Positions 16,344-24,725 of a stretch of DNA of 64,000 nt are shown here, piece after piece (positions within the stretch are counted from its first letter, which is position 1; each line of letters starts with the position of its first letter). Source of the DNA: Weeksellaceae bacterium. GTDB lineage: Bacteria; Bacteroidota; Bacteroidia; Flavobacteriales; Weeksellaceae. The stretch is taken from the NCBI GenBank assembly GCA_022013695.1, contig JAKLPS010000004.1, positions 62,001 through 126,000 of the forward strand, in the 5' to 3' direction. The translations under genes and the position numbers were made by a program. The notes under the pieces were generated by a model. It was not told where the DNA came from, searched no databases, and saw only the letters and a program-made list of their open reading frames with translations.

Positions 16344-17207
16344 ATGAAGGTTTCCGAAATCAAGATTCAATTTCAAGAAGAACTTTCCGGCTTATATTCC
16401 AAATCGGAAATTCAGGAATTGTTCTCGATTTTTTGCGACTATTTTTTGAATTTGAATAAAATTGAATTGCGAAATGATTTGGAAAATCATCTGTCCGAAA
16501 GCAATTCTAATCGTTTTTCAGAAGCCATTTCTGAACTTAAAACAAGAAAACCATTCCAGCAGATTCTGGGCGAAACCAAATTTTTTGGTTTGAAATTCTT
16601 TGTCAACGAGCACGTTTTGATTCCACGCCCGGAAACTGAAGAATTGCTGGAATTAGCTATAAATAAAATAAAAGAACGGAAAACGAAGAAAGAAATCAAA
16701 ATCCTTGATATTGGAACCGGAAGCGGCATTATTCCGATTGTTTTGAAAAAATATTTTCCCGAAGTGGCGGTTACGGCACTTGACATTTCTGAGGAAGCTT
16801 TGAAAATCGCACGCAAAAATTCAGATTTTCATAAAACCGAAATTAACTTTATCCAAAAAGATTATCTGAATGAAATCTTCGATAGTGCTCAGACCAATGA
16901 AGTTTATGACGTCATCATCAGCAATCCGCCCTATATCGGAACTGAAGAAAACCCAGAAATTGAAGATGCTGTGAAAAGTTTTGAACCCCATCTCGCGCTC
17001 TTCTCTCCCACTGCGGACGCTTTGATTTTCTACAGAAAAATTGCCCTAGATTGTAAAAATCATCTGGTTGAAAATGGATTTTTGTTTCTGGAAATCAATC
17101 AGAAATTAGGACAACAAACTTTGGAATTATTTAAGGACAGTTTTTCGGAAGTTCATCTTTTGAAAGATATTTCGGGAAATGATCGTTTGATTTTCGGCCG
17201 AAAATAA
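16344..17207 (+). CDS. prmC: Release factor glutamine methyltransferase PrmC (HemK)
   Basis: A 287-residue enzyme with an N-terminal helical domain (1-75), a linker and a Rossmann methyltransferase domain. SAM-binding ILDIGTGSGIIPI is at residues 120-132, and the catalytic NPPY motif that binds the glutamine side chain is at 194-197 (NPPYIGTEENPE). IPRPETEEL at 93-101 is also typical. It methylates the GGQ glutamine of RF1 and RF2 and speeds termination. It starts 3 nt after yaaA. Confidence 0.96.
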   Translation: MKVSEIKIQFQEELSGLYSKSEIQELFSIFCDYFLNLNKIELRNDLENHLSESNSNRFSEAISELKTRKPFQQILGETKFFGLKFFVNEHVLIPRPETEELLELAINKIKERKTKKEIKILDIGTGSGIIPIVLKKYFPEVAVTALDISEEALKIARKNSDFHKTEINFIQKDYLNEIFDSAQTNEVYDVIISNPPYIGTEENPEIEDAVKSFEPHLALFSPTADALIFYRKIALDCKNHLVENGFLFLEINQKLGQQTLELFKDSFSEVHLLKDISGNDRLIFGRK

Positions 17208-17321
17208 TATTTCTAAAAAAACAACCCCTTGAAAAATTCTCACCCTAAATTCGTAGCGTTTTAAAATTCGCAACAACGGTTTTGTTTGAAACTATCGCTC
17301 CAAAACATTAGATCTATAAAC

Positions 17322-17963
17322 TTAGCCGATTTTCTTGTTTACGAAAATCTGATAAGCCAAATAAATCAGCGGCAAAGCCATAATCCCGATGTAAAGCGCG
17401 TTCTGCATCGCTAATTCCGGATAAATAATAATGGCATAAACGAGCCCAAAAAATGCACCTCCAAGATGCGCAGCGTGACCCAGATTGTCCCATTGCTTGG
17501 GATTCAGCATCATATAAACAGAATATCCAAAATACAACGCGCCAAAAAGATAGCCAGGTAAAAAATTGATTTCCAACTCTTTAGGCGCCAACGCAACGGC
17601 CGCAAACAACACGCCCGAAACGCCGCCGCTCGCTCCAATGGCAGAGTAAGACGGAACGTTGCGATAATGATAGAGGCAAAATACGTTGCCCAAAATCATC
17701 GAGCCAAAATAAATGATGAGAAAACCGTAAACATGAAAGCCGTATAAGGCGATGGGCGCAAAGAAATAGAGCGTCAACATATTGAAAAACAGGTGCAGAA
17801 AATCGGCGTGCAGAAAACCAGCAGACAATAGTCGGATGTATTCTTTGCGTCTTTGGATGGCGCCCACTTCGAACTTGTACTTCTCAAACACTTCGGGTTT
17901 TTGGAATCCTATATAGCTTATGATACAGGTGATCACGATAATAGCGAGCAATATGATGTTCAT
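17322..17963 (-). CDS. Rhomboid family intramembrane serine protease
   Basis: A 213-residue protein with six predicted transmembrane segments. The catalytic serine lies in GASGG (S112) and the partner histidine in AHLGG (H166), so the dyad is intact; HLFFNMLTLYFF (57-68) corresponds to the conserved HxxxN region. It cleaves membrane-anchored substrates within the bilayer; the substrates in Bacteroidota are unknown. It is a single gene, convergent with prmC and downstream of the parE-parC run by about 80 nt. Confidence 0.94.
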   Translation of the reverse strand: MNIILLAIIVITCIISYIGFQKPEVFEKYKFEVGAIQRRKEYIRLLSAGFLHADFLHLFFNMLTLYFFAPIALYGFHVYGFLIIYFGSMILGNVFCLYHYRNVPSYSAIGASGGVSGVLFAAVALAPKELEINFLPGYLFGALYFGYSVYMMLNPKQWDNLGHAAHLGGAFFGLVYAIIIYPELAMQNALYIGIMALPLIYLAYQIFVNKKIG

Positions 17964-18045
17964 ATATTTTATTTTTTTAAAAGTATTTTTCGTCCCTTTA
18001 TTTTTGTTAAAATTTCCCTTGCGGGCGTTTGTTTTATATTCAATT

Positions 18046-20622
18046 TTAAGTCATTTCATCATCGAACAGACTTCCGATAGTTCCGCCGTCATCATCCAAA
18101 TCTTCGTCTGGCATTTCGTCGGTTTCAGGTTCTTCTTCGATGATTTCCGTTGGTTCCGGGATCATAATATTAATGCTTTTAACTTTATCCTTAGTCAATT
18201 GATTTCCAATAGCTTTGATTCCTTTGACGGTAATAAATTCGTCTAAATCTACAGTTTCCGGATCTTTTTGCTTGTCGTTGATTTTGGGGAAAATCAATTC
18301 TGCGACCGCTCCACTTTCGGACGTTACAAATTCCAAAAACGACTTTGGATTATCGTTGTTGAAAAAAGACTGCACGCTAGTCGTATTCTCCAGAAGGAAG
18401 CGTTTGACGAAATATTTACCCTTATCGCCATCGAAATAGATGCACGTGATGGGTTGCTCCGGCTTCCACTTTTCGAGGATCAGATAATCGTCGTCGAAGC
18501 GATTCTGCAGATCAAAAGAAACTAATTTGGCTTCGCCTTGAGAATTGACTGTCAGGATTTTATCATCACCTTTGAAGCTGCCGAGCAAAGTCCCTCTTCC
18601 GTCGGCATTCAACCGGCGCACCGAATCGTCGAACCATATTTTTCTCGGAGCCAAGGTCGAGATTCCTTCTGCCTTCAGTTCTACTTTTTTGACGGGATAT
18701 TTAGTAACGAGATTGCCTTTGGAATCGCGACCTTTGATGGCAATTGTAGAAAAATCGATGTCGATTTTATTCTTTCTAACTCTCGCATTGGGTTTCAGCA
18801 AAATGGAAACTACCTCTGCCTCACCATTTGGATTGGCCGAGAAATACAGCATCTCCGATCCTTTTTTGTCGGAAGCGAGTTTGTACTCTGTATTTCTGGT
18901 AACGCCCGTGACGGAAAAACGCTTCATATAATAGGGCCCTTCTCGGCCTTCGCGATAAATGCAGTTGTAAACCGTGCGTTGATCGTTCTTTTTCCAAATT
19001 CCTACGTGTATGATATTCTTCCCGATAAAGGTTTTGCCTTCCACTTTTACGACCTTCATCGTTCCGTCTTTTTGGAAGGTGATGATGTCGTCTATATCCG
19101 AGCAATCGAATAGGTATTCGTCTTTTTTGAGCGAAGTACCTATAAAGCCTTCCTCACGATTGACGTATAGTTTTTCGTTTGCCACAGCCACTTTCGAGGC
19201 ATCTATGGTATCAAAGATTCTCAGTTCGGTTCTTCGTTCTTTTCCTTTTCCGTATTTTTTCTGAATATTGGTATAATAATCTATGGCATAAGGTATTAGA
19301 TTTTCCAAATGATATTTTACTTGTTCGATTTTTCCTTCTAAGGCCAAGATATTTTCCTTGAATTTATCGAGGTCAAATCGTGAAATTCTTTTGATTCGGA
19401 TTTCGGTGAGTCGCACGATATCATCTTCTGTCACCGCCCGCAAGAGGTTTTGTGTATGCGGTTTGAGACCTTCATCGATGGTAGAAATCACATCTTCCCA
19501 AGATTTGACCTCCTCGATGTCGTGGTAAATACGATTCTCGATGAAAATTCTTTCCAAAGAAGAGAAATGCCAATTTTCCTGCAACTCGTGAAGTTCGATT
19601 TCCAACTCTCTTTTTAGCAACGCAACGGTGTGATCGGTATTGTGTTTTAGAATATCTGAAACCGAAAGAAACATTGGTTTGTCTCCAACGATCACGCAGG
19701 CATTTGGAGAAATCGGAACTTCGCAATCCGTAAAAGCGTAGAGCGCATCAATCGTTTTGTCTGGCGAAACATCGGGATGAAGATGGATATTGATTTCGAC
19801 GACGTCGGAGGTGTTGTCTTCGATTTTTTTGATTTTGATTTTTCCCCGTTCATTAGCCTTGATAATACTGTCGATAAGATCGCCCGTATTTTTGGAAAAA
19901 GGCAGTTCGGTAATAGAAAGTGTATGCTTATCTTTCTGGATAATTCTAGCTCTGGCACGGATCCTGCCGCCCCTTTTTCCGTCGTTATAATGGGTAACAT
20001 CCAGCATGCCTTCAGTCAGGAAATCTGGAAAAAGCTCAAATTTTTTCCCTTTCAGATGAAGAATAGATGCGGTAATCAATTCGTTGAAATTGTGGGGCAT
20101 TATTTTCGTCGAAAGTCCGACTCCAATTCCTTCAACGCCTTGCGCAAGCAGCAACGGGAATTTGACAGGAAGATCCACCGGCTCGTTGTTCCGCCCGTCG
20201 TAGGATTTGGTCCAATGCGTCGTTTTCGGATTGAAGACGACATCCAGAGCAAACGGCGTCAACCGGGCTTCGATATATCGGGCGGCTGCAGCAGAATCGC
20301 CTGTGTAGATATTGCCCCAGTTTCCTTGCATGTCTATCAATAACTCCTTCTGACCCAGCTGCACCATCGCATCGGTGATGGAGGCGTCGCCGTGCGGATG
20401 ATACTTCATTGTATTTCCAACGATGTTGGCCACTTTGTTGTAGCGCCCATCTTCCAACTCTCTCATCGAGTGCATTATTCGGCGCTGGACCGGCTTGAAA
20501 CCGTCAAAAATCGAAGGAATGGCGCGATCCAGAATTACATAAGATGCATAATCCAAAAACCAGTCCTTATACAGACCCGAAACTTTACGCAGGCTTTCCT
20601 CGTGATGTGTACTTTCTTCCAT
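18046..20622 (-). CDS. parC: DNA topoisomerase IV subunit A
   Basis: An 858-residue type IIA subunit. Winged-helix/tower region with HPHGDAS at about 75-81 and the catalytic Tyr in AAAARYIEARL (Y116); the C-terminal part is a beta-pinwheel-like domain and the last 50 residues are strongly acidic. It lacks the QxRGGxG GyrA box, consistent with decatenation rather than supercoiling. At the position of the Escherichia coli quinolone-target Ser80 there is an Ala (GDAS). It shares one base with the stop of the upstream membrane-protein gene, in an operon with parE. Confidence 0.93.
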   Translation of the reverse strand: MEESTHHEESLRKVSGLYKDWFLDYASYVILDRAIPSIFDGFKPVQRRIMHSMRELEDGRYNKVANIVGNTMKYHPHGDASITDAMVQLGQKELLIDMQGNWGNIYTGDSAAAARYIEARLTPFALDVVFNPKTTHWTKSYDGRNNEPVDLPVKFPLLLAQGVEGIGVGLSTKIMPHNFNELITASILHLKGKKFELFPDFLTEGMLDVTHYNDGKRGGRIRARARIIQKDKHTLSITELPFSKNTGDLIDSIIKANERGKIKIKKIEDNTSDVVEINIHLHPDVSPDKTIDALYAFTDCEVPISPNACVIVGDKPMFLSVSDILKHNTDHTVALLKRELEIELHELQENWHFSSLERIFIENRIYHDIEEVKSWEDVISTIDEGLKPHTQNLLRAVTEDDIVRLTEIRIKRISRFDLDKFKENILALEGKIEQVKYHLENLIPYAIDYYTNIQKKYGKGKERRTELRIFDTIDASKVAVANEKLYVNREEGFIGTSLKKDEYLFDCSDIDDIITFQKDGTMKVVKVEGKTFIGKNIIHVGIWKKNDQRTVYNCIYREGREGPYYMKRFSVTGVTRNTEYKLASDKKGSEMLYFSANPNGEAEVVSILLKPNARVRKNKIDIDFSTIAIKGRDSKGNLVTKYPVKKVELKAEGISTLAPRKIWFDDSVRRLNADGRGTLLGSFKGDDKILTVNSQGEAKLVSFDLQNRFDDDYLILEKWKPEQPITCIYFDGDKGKYFVKRFLLENTTSVQSFFNNDNPKSFLEFVTSESGAVAELIFPKINDKQKDPETVDLDEFITVKGIKAIGNQLTKDKVKSINIMIPEPTEIIEEEPETDEMPDEDLDDDGGTIGSLFDDEMT

Positions 20623-21122
20623 TAATCTCTTGCTGTATTAACTTCCTGTCTATTTTCCCGGTTGGCTTTGGTTGCTTTATTTAGAGAAAATTTAAGATCA
20701 TTCACTTGTTTTCTGGTTAGAAAAGAAATATCATATTTGAGTATTAAAATAGGGCTTTTTTTACTGGAAATATAGACATACAACTTCTTGAAAAGCAAAA
20801 ATTTGACAATATTAAACTTGATGAGTTTGTACTTTGGAAATTCGTCTTTGGCGTTATTTTTAGCAAAAATGAAGAGGATGTGATTGTTTCGGAAATTGAG
20901 TGCTTCGCCGTCGCTATCATATTCAAAAATCGGTCTTCCCAAGAAATATAAAAGGAGTAACAACATTGCCGGAATCAAAAGCAAAACCCAAGACTTGTTC
21001 CCAAAAACATCAAACTTACTGATTTCCAGCACATAAGCGAGGATTCCCAATATCAAAAAAATACCACAAAGCGAATATATAAAGTTATAAACGGGCGTTC
21101 TGTTTCTGTTACTCAATCGCAT
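20622..21122 (-). CDS. Unrecognised two-helix membrane protein between parE and parC
   Basis: About 166 residues; two transmembrane segments (about residues 12-32 and 43-60) followed by a hydrophilic, basic domain with beta-like strands (IFEYDSDGEALNFRNN, PILILKYDISF) resembling a PH-like fold, and a charged tail. I do not recognise a family. The start is the ATG at 21122, 2 nt after the parE stop; its own stop (20622-20624) shares a base with the parC ATG. Being wedged with no gaps between the two topoisomerase IV genes, it must be translated with them, but a topological role is only a guess. Confidence 0.8.
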   Translation of the reverse strand: MRLSNRNRTPVYNFIYSLCGIFLILGILAYVLEISKFDVFGNKSWVLLLIPAMLLLLLYFLGRPIFEYDSDGEALNFRNNHILFIFAKNNAKDEFPKYKLIKFNIVKFLLFKKLYVYISSKKSPILILKYDISFLTRKQVNDLKFSLNKATKANRENRQEVNTARD

Positions 21123-21124
21123 TG

Positions 21125-23002
21125 TCAAACTGTTTCAAGGTTTTCTTTCTTATTGAGATCGTTATCTTCTACCACCAGATTGCTCAAAATGAACAATTGC
21201 CGATCCGGCGTATTTTTTCCCATATAAAATTCCAAAATCTGAGCGATCGTTTGATCCTTGCCAAGCACAACGGGCTCCAATCTGATATCTTTCCCGATAA
21301 AATGTTTGAACTCGTCCGGCGAAATCTCTCCAAGCCCTTTGAAGCGGGTGATCTCGGGGTTTTTGCCCAATTCGTCCAATGCTTTCAAACGTTCTGCATC
21401 AGAATAGCAGTATCGCGTTTCCTTCTTGTTGCGCACTCGGAAAAGTGGCGTCTGAAGAATATACAAGTGTCCATTTTTTATCAAATCTGGGAAGAACTGA
21501 AGGAAAAATGTGATCATCAGCAGCCGGATATGCATCCCATCGACATCGGCATCCGTAGCAATCACCACGTGATTATATCGCAGATCTTCCAGACTTTCTT
21601 CGATATTAAGCGCTGCTTGTAGCAGGTTGAATTCTTCGTTTTCGTAAACCACTTTCTTTGTCAGTCCAAAACAATTGAGCGGTTTTCCCTTCAAAGAAAA
21701 AACGGCCTGCGTTTCTACATCTCGCGATTTGGTGATAGATCCCGAAGCCGAATCGCCTTCCGTAATGAAGATCATCGTTTCTGCTTTTCTGGTCGCCTTT
21801 TGATCATTGTAATGATTGCGGCAATCTCGAAGTTTTTTGTTGTGAAGCGAGACTTTTTTGGCTCTTTCTCTCGCCAGTTTTTGGATTCCGGAAAGTTCTT
21901 TTCTTTCGCGCTCCGAGACCATAATTTTTCTCAGAATGGCTTCGGCCGTTTCGGGATTTCTGTGCAGATAATTGTCCAGTTTATTTTTAAGCGAATCTAT
22001 GATGAAGGTTCGCACCGTCATTCCGCCAGGTTCGATTTCGTTGGAACCCAATTTTGTTTTGGTCTGAGACTCAAAAACCGGCTCAATCACTTTGATGGAA
22101 ACGGCAGCGATAATGGATTTACGAATGTCGGCTGCTTCAAAATTTTTATTGTAAAATTCTCTAATTGTTTTTACAAAAGCCTCCCGAAACGCGTTCAAAT
22201 GCGTTCCACCTTGGGTTGTATTCTGGCCGTTAACAAAAGAAAAATAGGTTTCCGTCTGAGATTTATCCGAATGGGTGATGGCCACTTCGATGTCTTCTTC
22301 TTTCAAATGGATGATCGGATAGAGGATATCGCTTTCCAATTCCTCTTCCAAAAGATCCTTCAATCCATTTTCTGAGTAGAATTTCTCGCCGTTGAAAAGA
22401 ATGGTCAATCCTAGATTCAAATAAGCATAATTGCGAAGCATCCGCTCCACATATTCTTTTCTGAATTTAAAATTTAAGAAGATTTCTTCGTCGGGAACAA
22501 AGCTGATTTCTGTACCATTTCTTTCGGAGGAATCCGCTTCTGGATAATCGATTTTCAAGATTCCCCTCGAGAATTCTGCCATTTTTACCCGGTTTTCTCG
22601 GACAGACTTCACTTGGAAAAATCCGGATAAGGCATTGACGGCTTTAGTACCAACACCGTTTAGTCCGACTGATTTTTTGAACGCTTTGCTGTCATATTTT
22701 CCGCCGGTATTCATTTTGGAAACTGCGTCGATGACCTTCCCAAGCGGGATTCCACGCCCGAAATCGCGGATGGTGACTTTTCCTTCATCCACTTTGATTT
22801 CAATACGCTTTCCAGCCTTCATCACAAACTCGTCCACCGAGTTGTCTATGATTTCTTTGAGAAGAATATAAATCCCATCATCTGCCGAAGAACCGTCGCC
22901 CAGTTTCCCGATATACATCCCGGGACGCAGCCTGATATGTTCCTGCCAGTCGAGGGTTCGGATGTTGTCTTCGGAATAATTTACAGGATTGATTTCGCTC
23001 AT
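21125..23002 (-). CDS. parE: DNA topoisomerase IV subunit B
   Basis: A 625-residue subunit: GHKL ATPase domain (DNSVDEF, the GRGIPLG loop and [12 protein letters not shown]), transducer domain, then a TOPRIM domain with [10 protein letters not shown] and [12 protein letters not shown] carrying the metal-binding acidic residues. The C-terminus ends with the [12 protein letters not shown] type of segment. With ParC it decatenates replicated chromosomes. It is first in the operon parE-membrane protein-parC. Assignment to ParE instead of GyrB rests on pairing with the parC gene and the separate gyrA elsewhere in the window. Confidence 0.94.
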   Translation of the reverse strand: MSEINPVNYSEDNIRTLDWQEHIRLRPGMYIGKLGDGSSADDGIYILLKEIIDNSVDEFVMKAGKRIEIKVDEGKVTIRDFGRGIPLGKVIDAVSKMNTGGKYDSKAFKKSVGLNGVGTKAVNALSGFFQVKSVRENRVKMAEFSRGILKIDYPEADSSERNGTEISFVPDEEIFLNFKFRKEYVERMLRNYAYLNLGLTILFNGEKFYSENGLKDLLEEELESDILYPIIHLKEEDIEVAITHSDKSQTETYFSFVNGQNTTQGGTHLNAFREAFVKTIREFYNKNFEAADIRKSIIAAVSIKVIEPVFESQTKTKLGSNEIEPGGMTVRTFIIDSLKNKLDNYLHRNPETAEAILRKIMVSERERKELSGIQKLARERAKKVSLHNKKLRDCRNHYNDQKATRKAETMIFITEGDSASGSITKSRDVETQAVFSLKGKPLNCFGLTKKVVYENEEFNLLQAALNIEESLEDLRYNHVVIATDADVDGMHIRLLMITFFLQFFPDLIKNGHLYILQTPLFRVRNKKETRYCYSDAERLKALDELGKNPEITRFKGLGEISPDEFKHFIGKDIRLEPVVLGKDQTIAQILEFYMGKNTPDRQLFILSNLVVEDNDLNKKENLETV

Positions 23003-23119
23003 ATCATTTGTGTTGGCTTTCTAAAAAATCAGTAACTCACAAAAATAACGAAATGAAATTTAATTTGAAAGTTTTGGGAATTAATTTTGAAGGATGTTGA
23101 TAAATATTTATTCTAAAAA

Positions 23120-23139
23120 AGCCAGACAATGGTCTGACT
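23120..23139 (-). terminator. Intrinsic terminator after ychF
   Basis: Eight-base-pair stem (AGTCAGAC pairing with GTCTGGCT on the minus strand, one wobble), 4-nt loop, followed by six T (23115-23120). It lies 45 nt past the ychF stop. Confidence 0.85.
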
Positions 23140-23184
23140 TTGCAATGTTAACATATTTTGGTCGGAATTAAAATCTGTTAGCCT

Positions 23185-24276
23185 TTAAACATTAAATCTA
23201 AAGTGCATAATGTCGCCATCTTGAACCACATATTCTTTTCCTTCTACAGACAGTTTCCCGGCTTCTTTCACTTTCGCTTCGGAACCATAATTCATATAAT
23301 CATTATATTTGATAACTTCTGCACGGATAAAACCTTTTTCGAAATCTGTATGGATCACGCCCGCTGCTTGCGGTGCAGTCCAGCCCTGCCCGATTGTCCA
23401 AGCTCTGACTTCCTTAACACCCGCTGTGAAATACGTCTGTAATTTCAAAAGGTCGTAAGCTTTCCGGATCAATCTGTTCACGCCCGGCTCTTCCAACCCC
23501 AATTCTTCCAGGAACATTTGTCTTTCTTCAAAAGTCTCAAGTTCATTAATATCAGCTTCGATCTGTGCGGCTAAAACAACAACTTCTGCGTTTTCAGATT
23601 TTGCCATTTGCTCGATCTTTGCAATCCACAGATTTCCGTTTTTGATAGAATTTTCGTCCACGTTGCAGACGTACAAAACTGGTTTATTCGTCAATAACTG
23701 GATGTCGCTGATGACTGAAACTGCGAAATCATCTGCAGGAAATTCCCTTGCATTTTTCCCTGCTTCTACAAAAGTCTGAAGATTCAGCAAGATATCGTAA
23801 GTCAAAAGATCTTCTTTTTTACCAGATTTCAGGAATTTTTTAGCTTTGTCAACTGCTTTTCCAATCGCCTCAAGATCTTTTAATTGAAGTTCTATATCAA
23901 TAATTTCTTTATCTCTGATGGGATCTACAGAACCTTCCACGTGGATAATATTGCCATTATCAAAACATCTCAAAACGTGAATAATCGCTTCGCACTCGCG
24001 GATATTTGCCAAGAACTGATTCCCCAAGCCTTCGCCTTTGCTCGCGCCTTTTACCAATCCCGCAATGTCCACAATTTCTACAACTGCTGGCAAAACGCGC
24101 TCCGGATTGACGACTTTTTCCAACTCAAAAAGTCGAAAATCTGGGACAGAAACGGTTCCGAGATTGGGTTCTATGGTACAAAACGGATAGTTGGCAGATT
24201 GTGCTTTGGCGTTGCTCAGGCAATTAAAAAGGGTTGATTTTCCGACATTTGGAAGACCTACGATTCCACATTTCAT
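23185..24276 (-). CDS. ychF: Redox-regulated ATPase YchF (Obg family)
   Basis: A 363-residue P-loop protein: G1 GLPNVGKST at residues 7-15, G3 in VDIAGLVKGASKGEGLGN, a helical coiled insertion, and a C-terminal TGS domain (YFTAGVKEVRAWTI.. to ..VQDGDIMHFRFNV). YchF (OLA1 in eukaryotes) prefers ATP over GTP, binds the ribosome and responds to oxidative stress. Length and motifs are normal. It is a single gene with its own terminator. Confidence 0.97.
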   Translation of the reverse strand: MKCGIVGLPNVGKSTLFNCLSNAKAQSANYPFCTIEPNLGTVSVPDFRLFELEKVVNPERVLPAVVEIVDIAGLVKGASKGEGLGNQFLANIRECEAIIHVLRCFDNGNIIHVEGSVDPIRDKEIIDIELQLKDLEAIGKAVDKAKKFLKSGKKEDLLTYDILLNLQTFVEAGKNAREFPADDFAVSVISDIQLLTNKPVLYVCNVDENSIKNGNLWIAKIEQMAKSENAEVVVLAAQIEADINELETFEERQMFLEELGLEEPGVNRLIRKAYDLLKLQTYFTAGVKEVRAWTIGQGWTAPQAAGVIHTDFEKGFIRAEVIKYNDYMNYGSEAKVKEAGKLSVEGKEYVVQDGDIMHFRFNV

Positions 24277-24300
24277 ATTTTTCGGTTCAATGTTTGAGGT

Positions 24301-24347
24301 TTAATGTTCAAGTCTAAACTTTGAGTTTTTAAACTTTGAACATTGAA
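24301..24347. repeat. Imperfect inverted repeat in the ychF/DUF721 divergent spacer
   Basis: The arms AATGTTCAAG.. and ..CTTTGAACATT, plus a nearby partial copy (TTCAATGTTTGAGG, from 24285), form an AT-rich imperfect palindrome between divergent genes. It may be a dispersed intergenic repeat or a regulatory dyad; only this copy was noticed in the window. Confidence 0.45.
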
Positions 24348-24428
24348 TTTAAGTTCGCAAAGATACTGATTTTTGCATTTGAATTTTCTACTTTTACAAT
24401 CTTAATTAAGGTCTGGAAGCGAATCAAA

Positions 24429-24725
24429 ATGAGCAGAAAAAAACGTGAATATCTATCTTCTGAACTGGTAAATTCTTTTGCCAAAATGTATGGTTTTGAA
24501 GATAAGTTGAAGGCATTTGAAATCAAATATTTTTTGGAAGATTATCTGTCCGAGGATCTTTTTGCAGAAATCGTCAGCGTGAATTTGAGAGAACAAGTCT
24601 TGATTATCCGAATAAAATCTGCAATGCTAAAAAATGACTTCCGGCTGAGAAAGACTTTTTTCCTGAAGAAGTTCCGCGAAGTTTTGAAAGACGAATCTTT
24701 GATTAATGATCTGTTGATTTTGTAG
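24429..24725 (+). CDS. DUF721 (DciA-like) family protein
   Basis: A 98-residue basic protein (MSRKKREYLSSELVNSFAKM...). The second half, LREQVLIIRIKSAMLKNDFR followed by LRKTFFLKKFREVL, matches the DUF721 pattern in which a strand pair leads into a helix, as in Bacteroidota DciA-like proteins; the front part lacks the usual W..VVG segment, so the match is partial. DciA loads the replicative helicase in many bacteria. A longer in-frame start at 24336 would add 31 hydrophobic residues and is less likely. Its 3' end overlaps the convergent gcr-like gene by 23 nt. Confidence 0.65.
   Translation: MSRKKREYLSSELVNSFAKMYGFEDKLKAFEIKYFLEDYLSEDLFAEIVSVNLREQVLIIRIKSAMLKNDFRLRKTFFLKKFREVLKDESLINDLLIL

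Noticed and set aside
19777-20343. 188-codon antisense frame inside parC
   Set aside because: It is contained in a highly conserved gene; no promoter or family resemblance.
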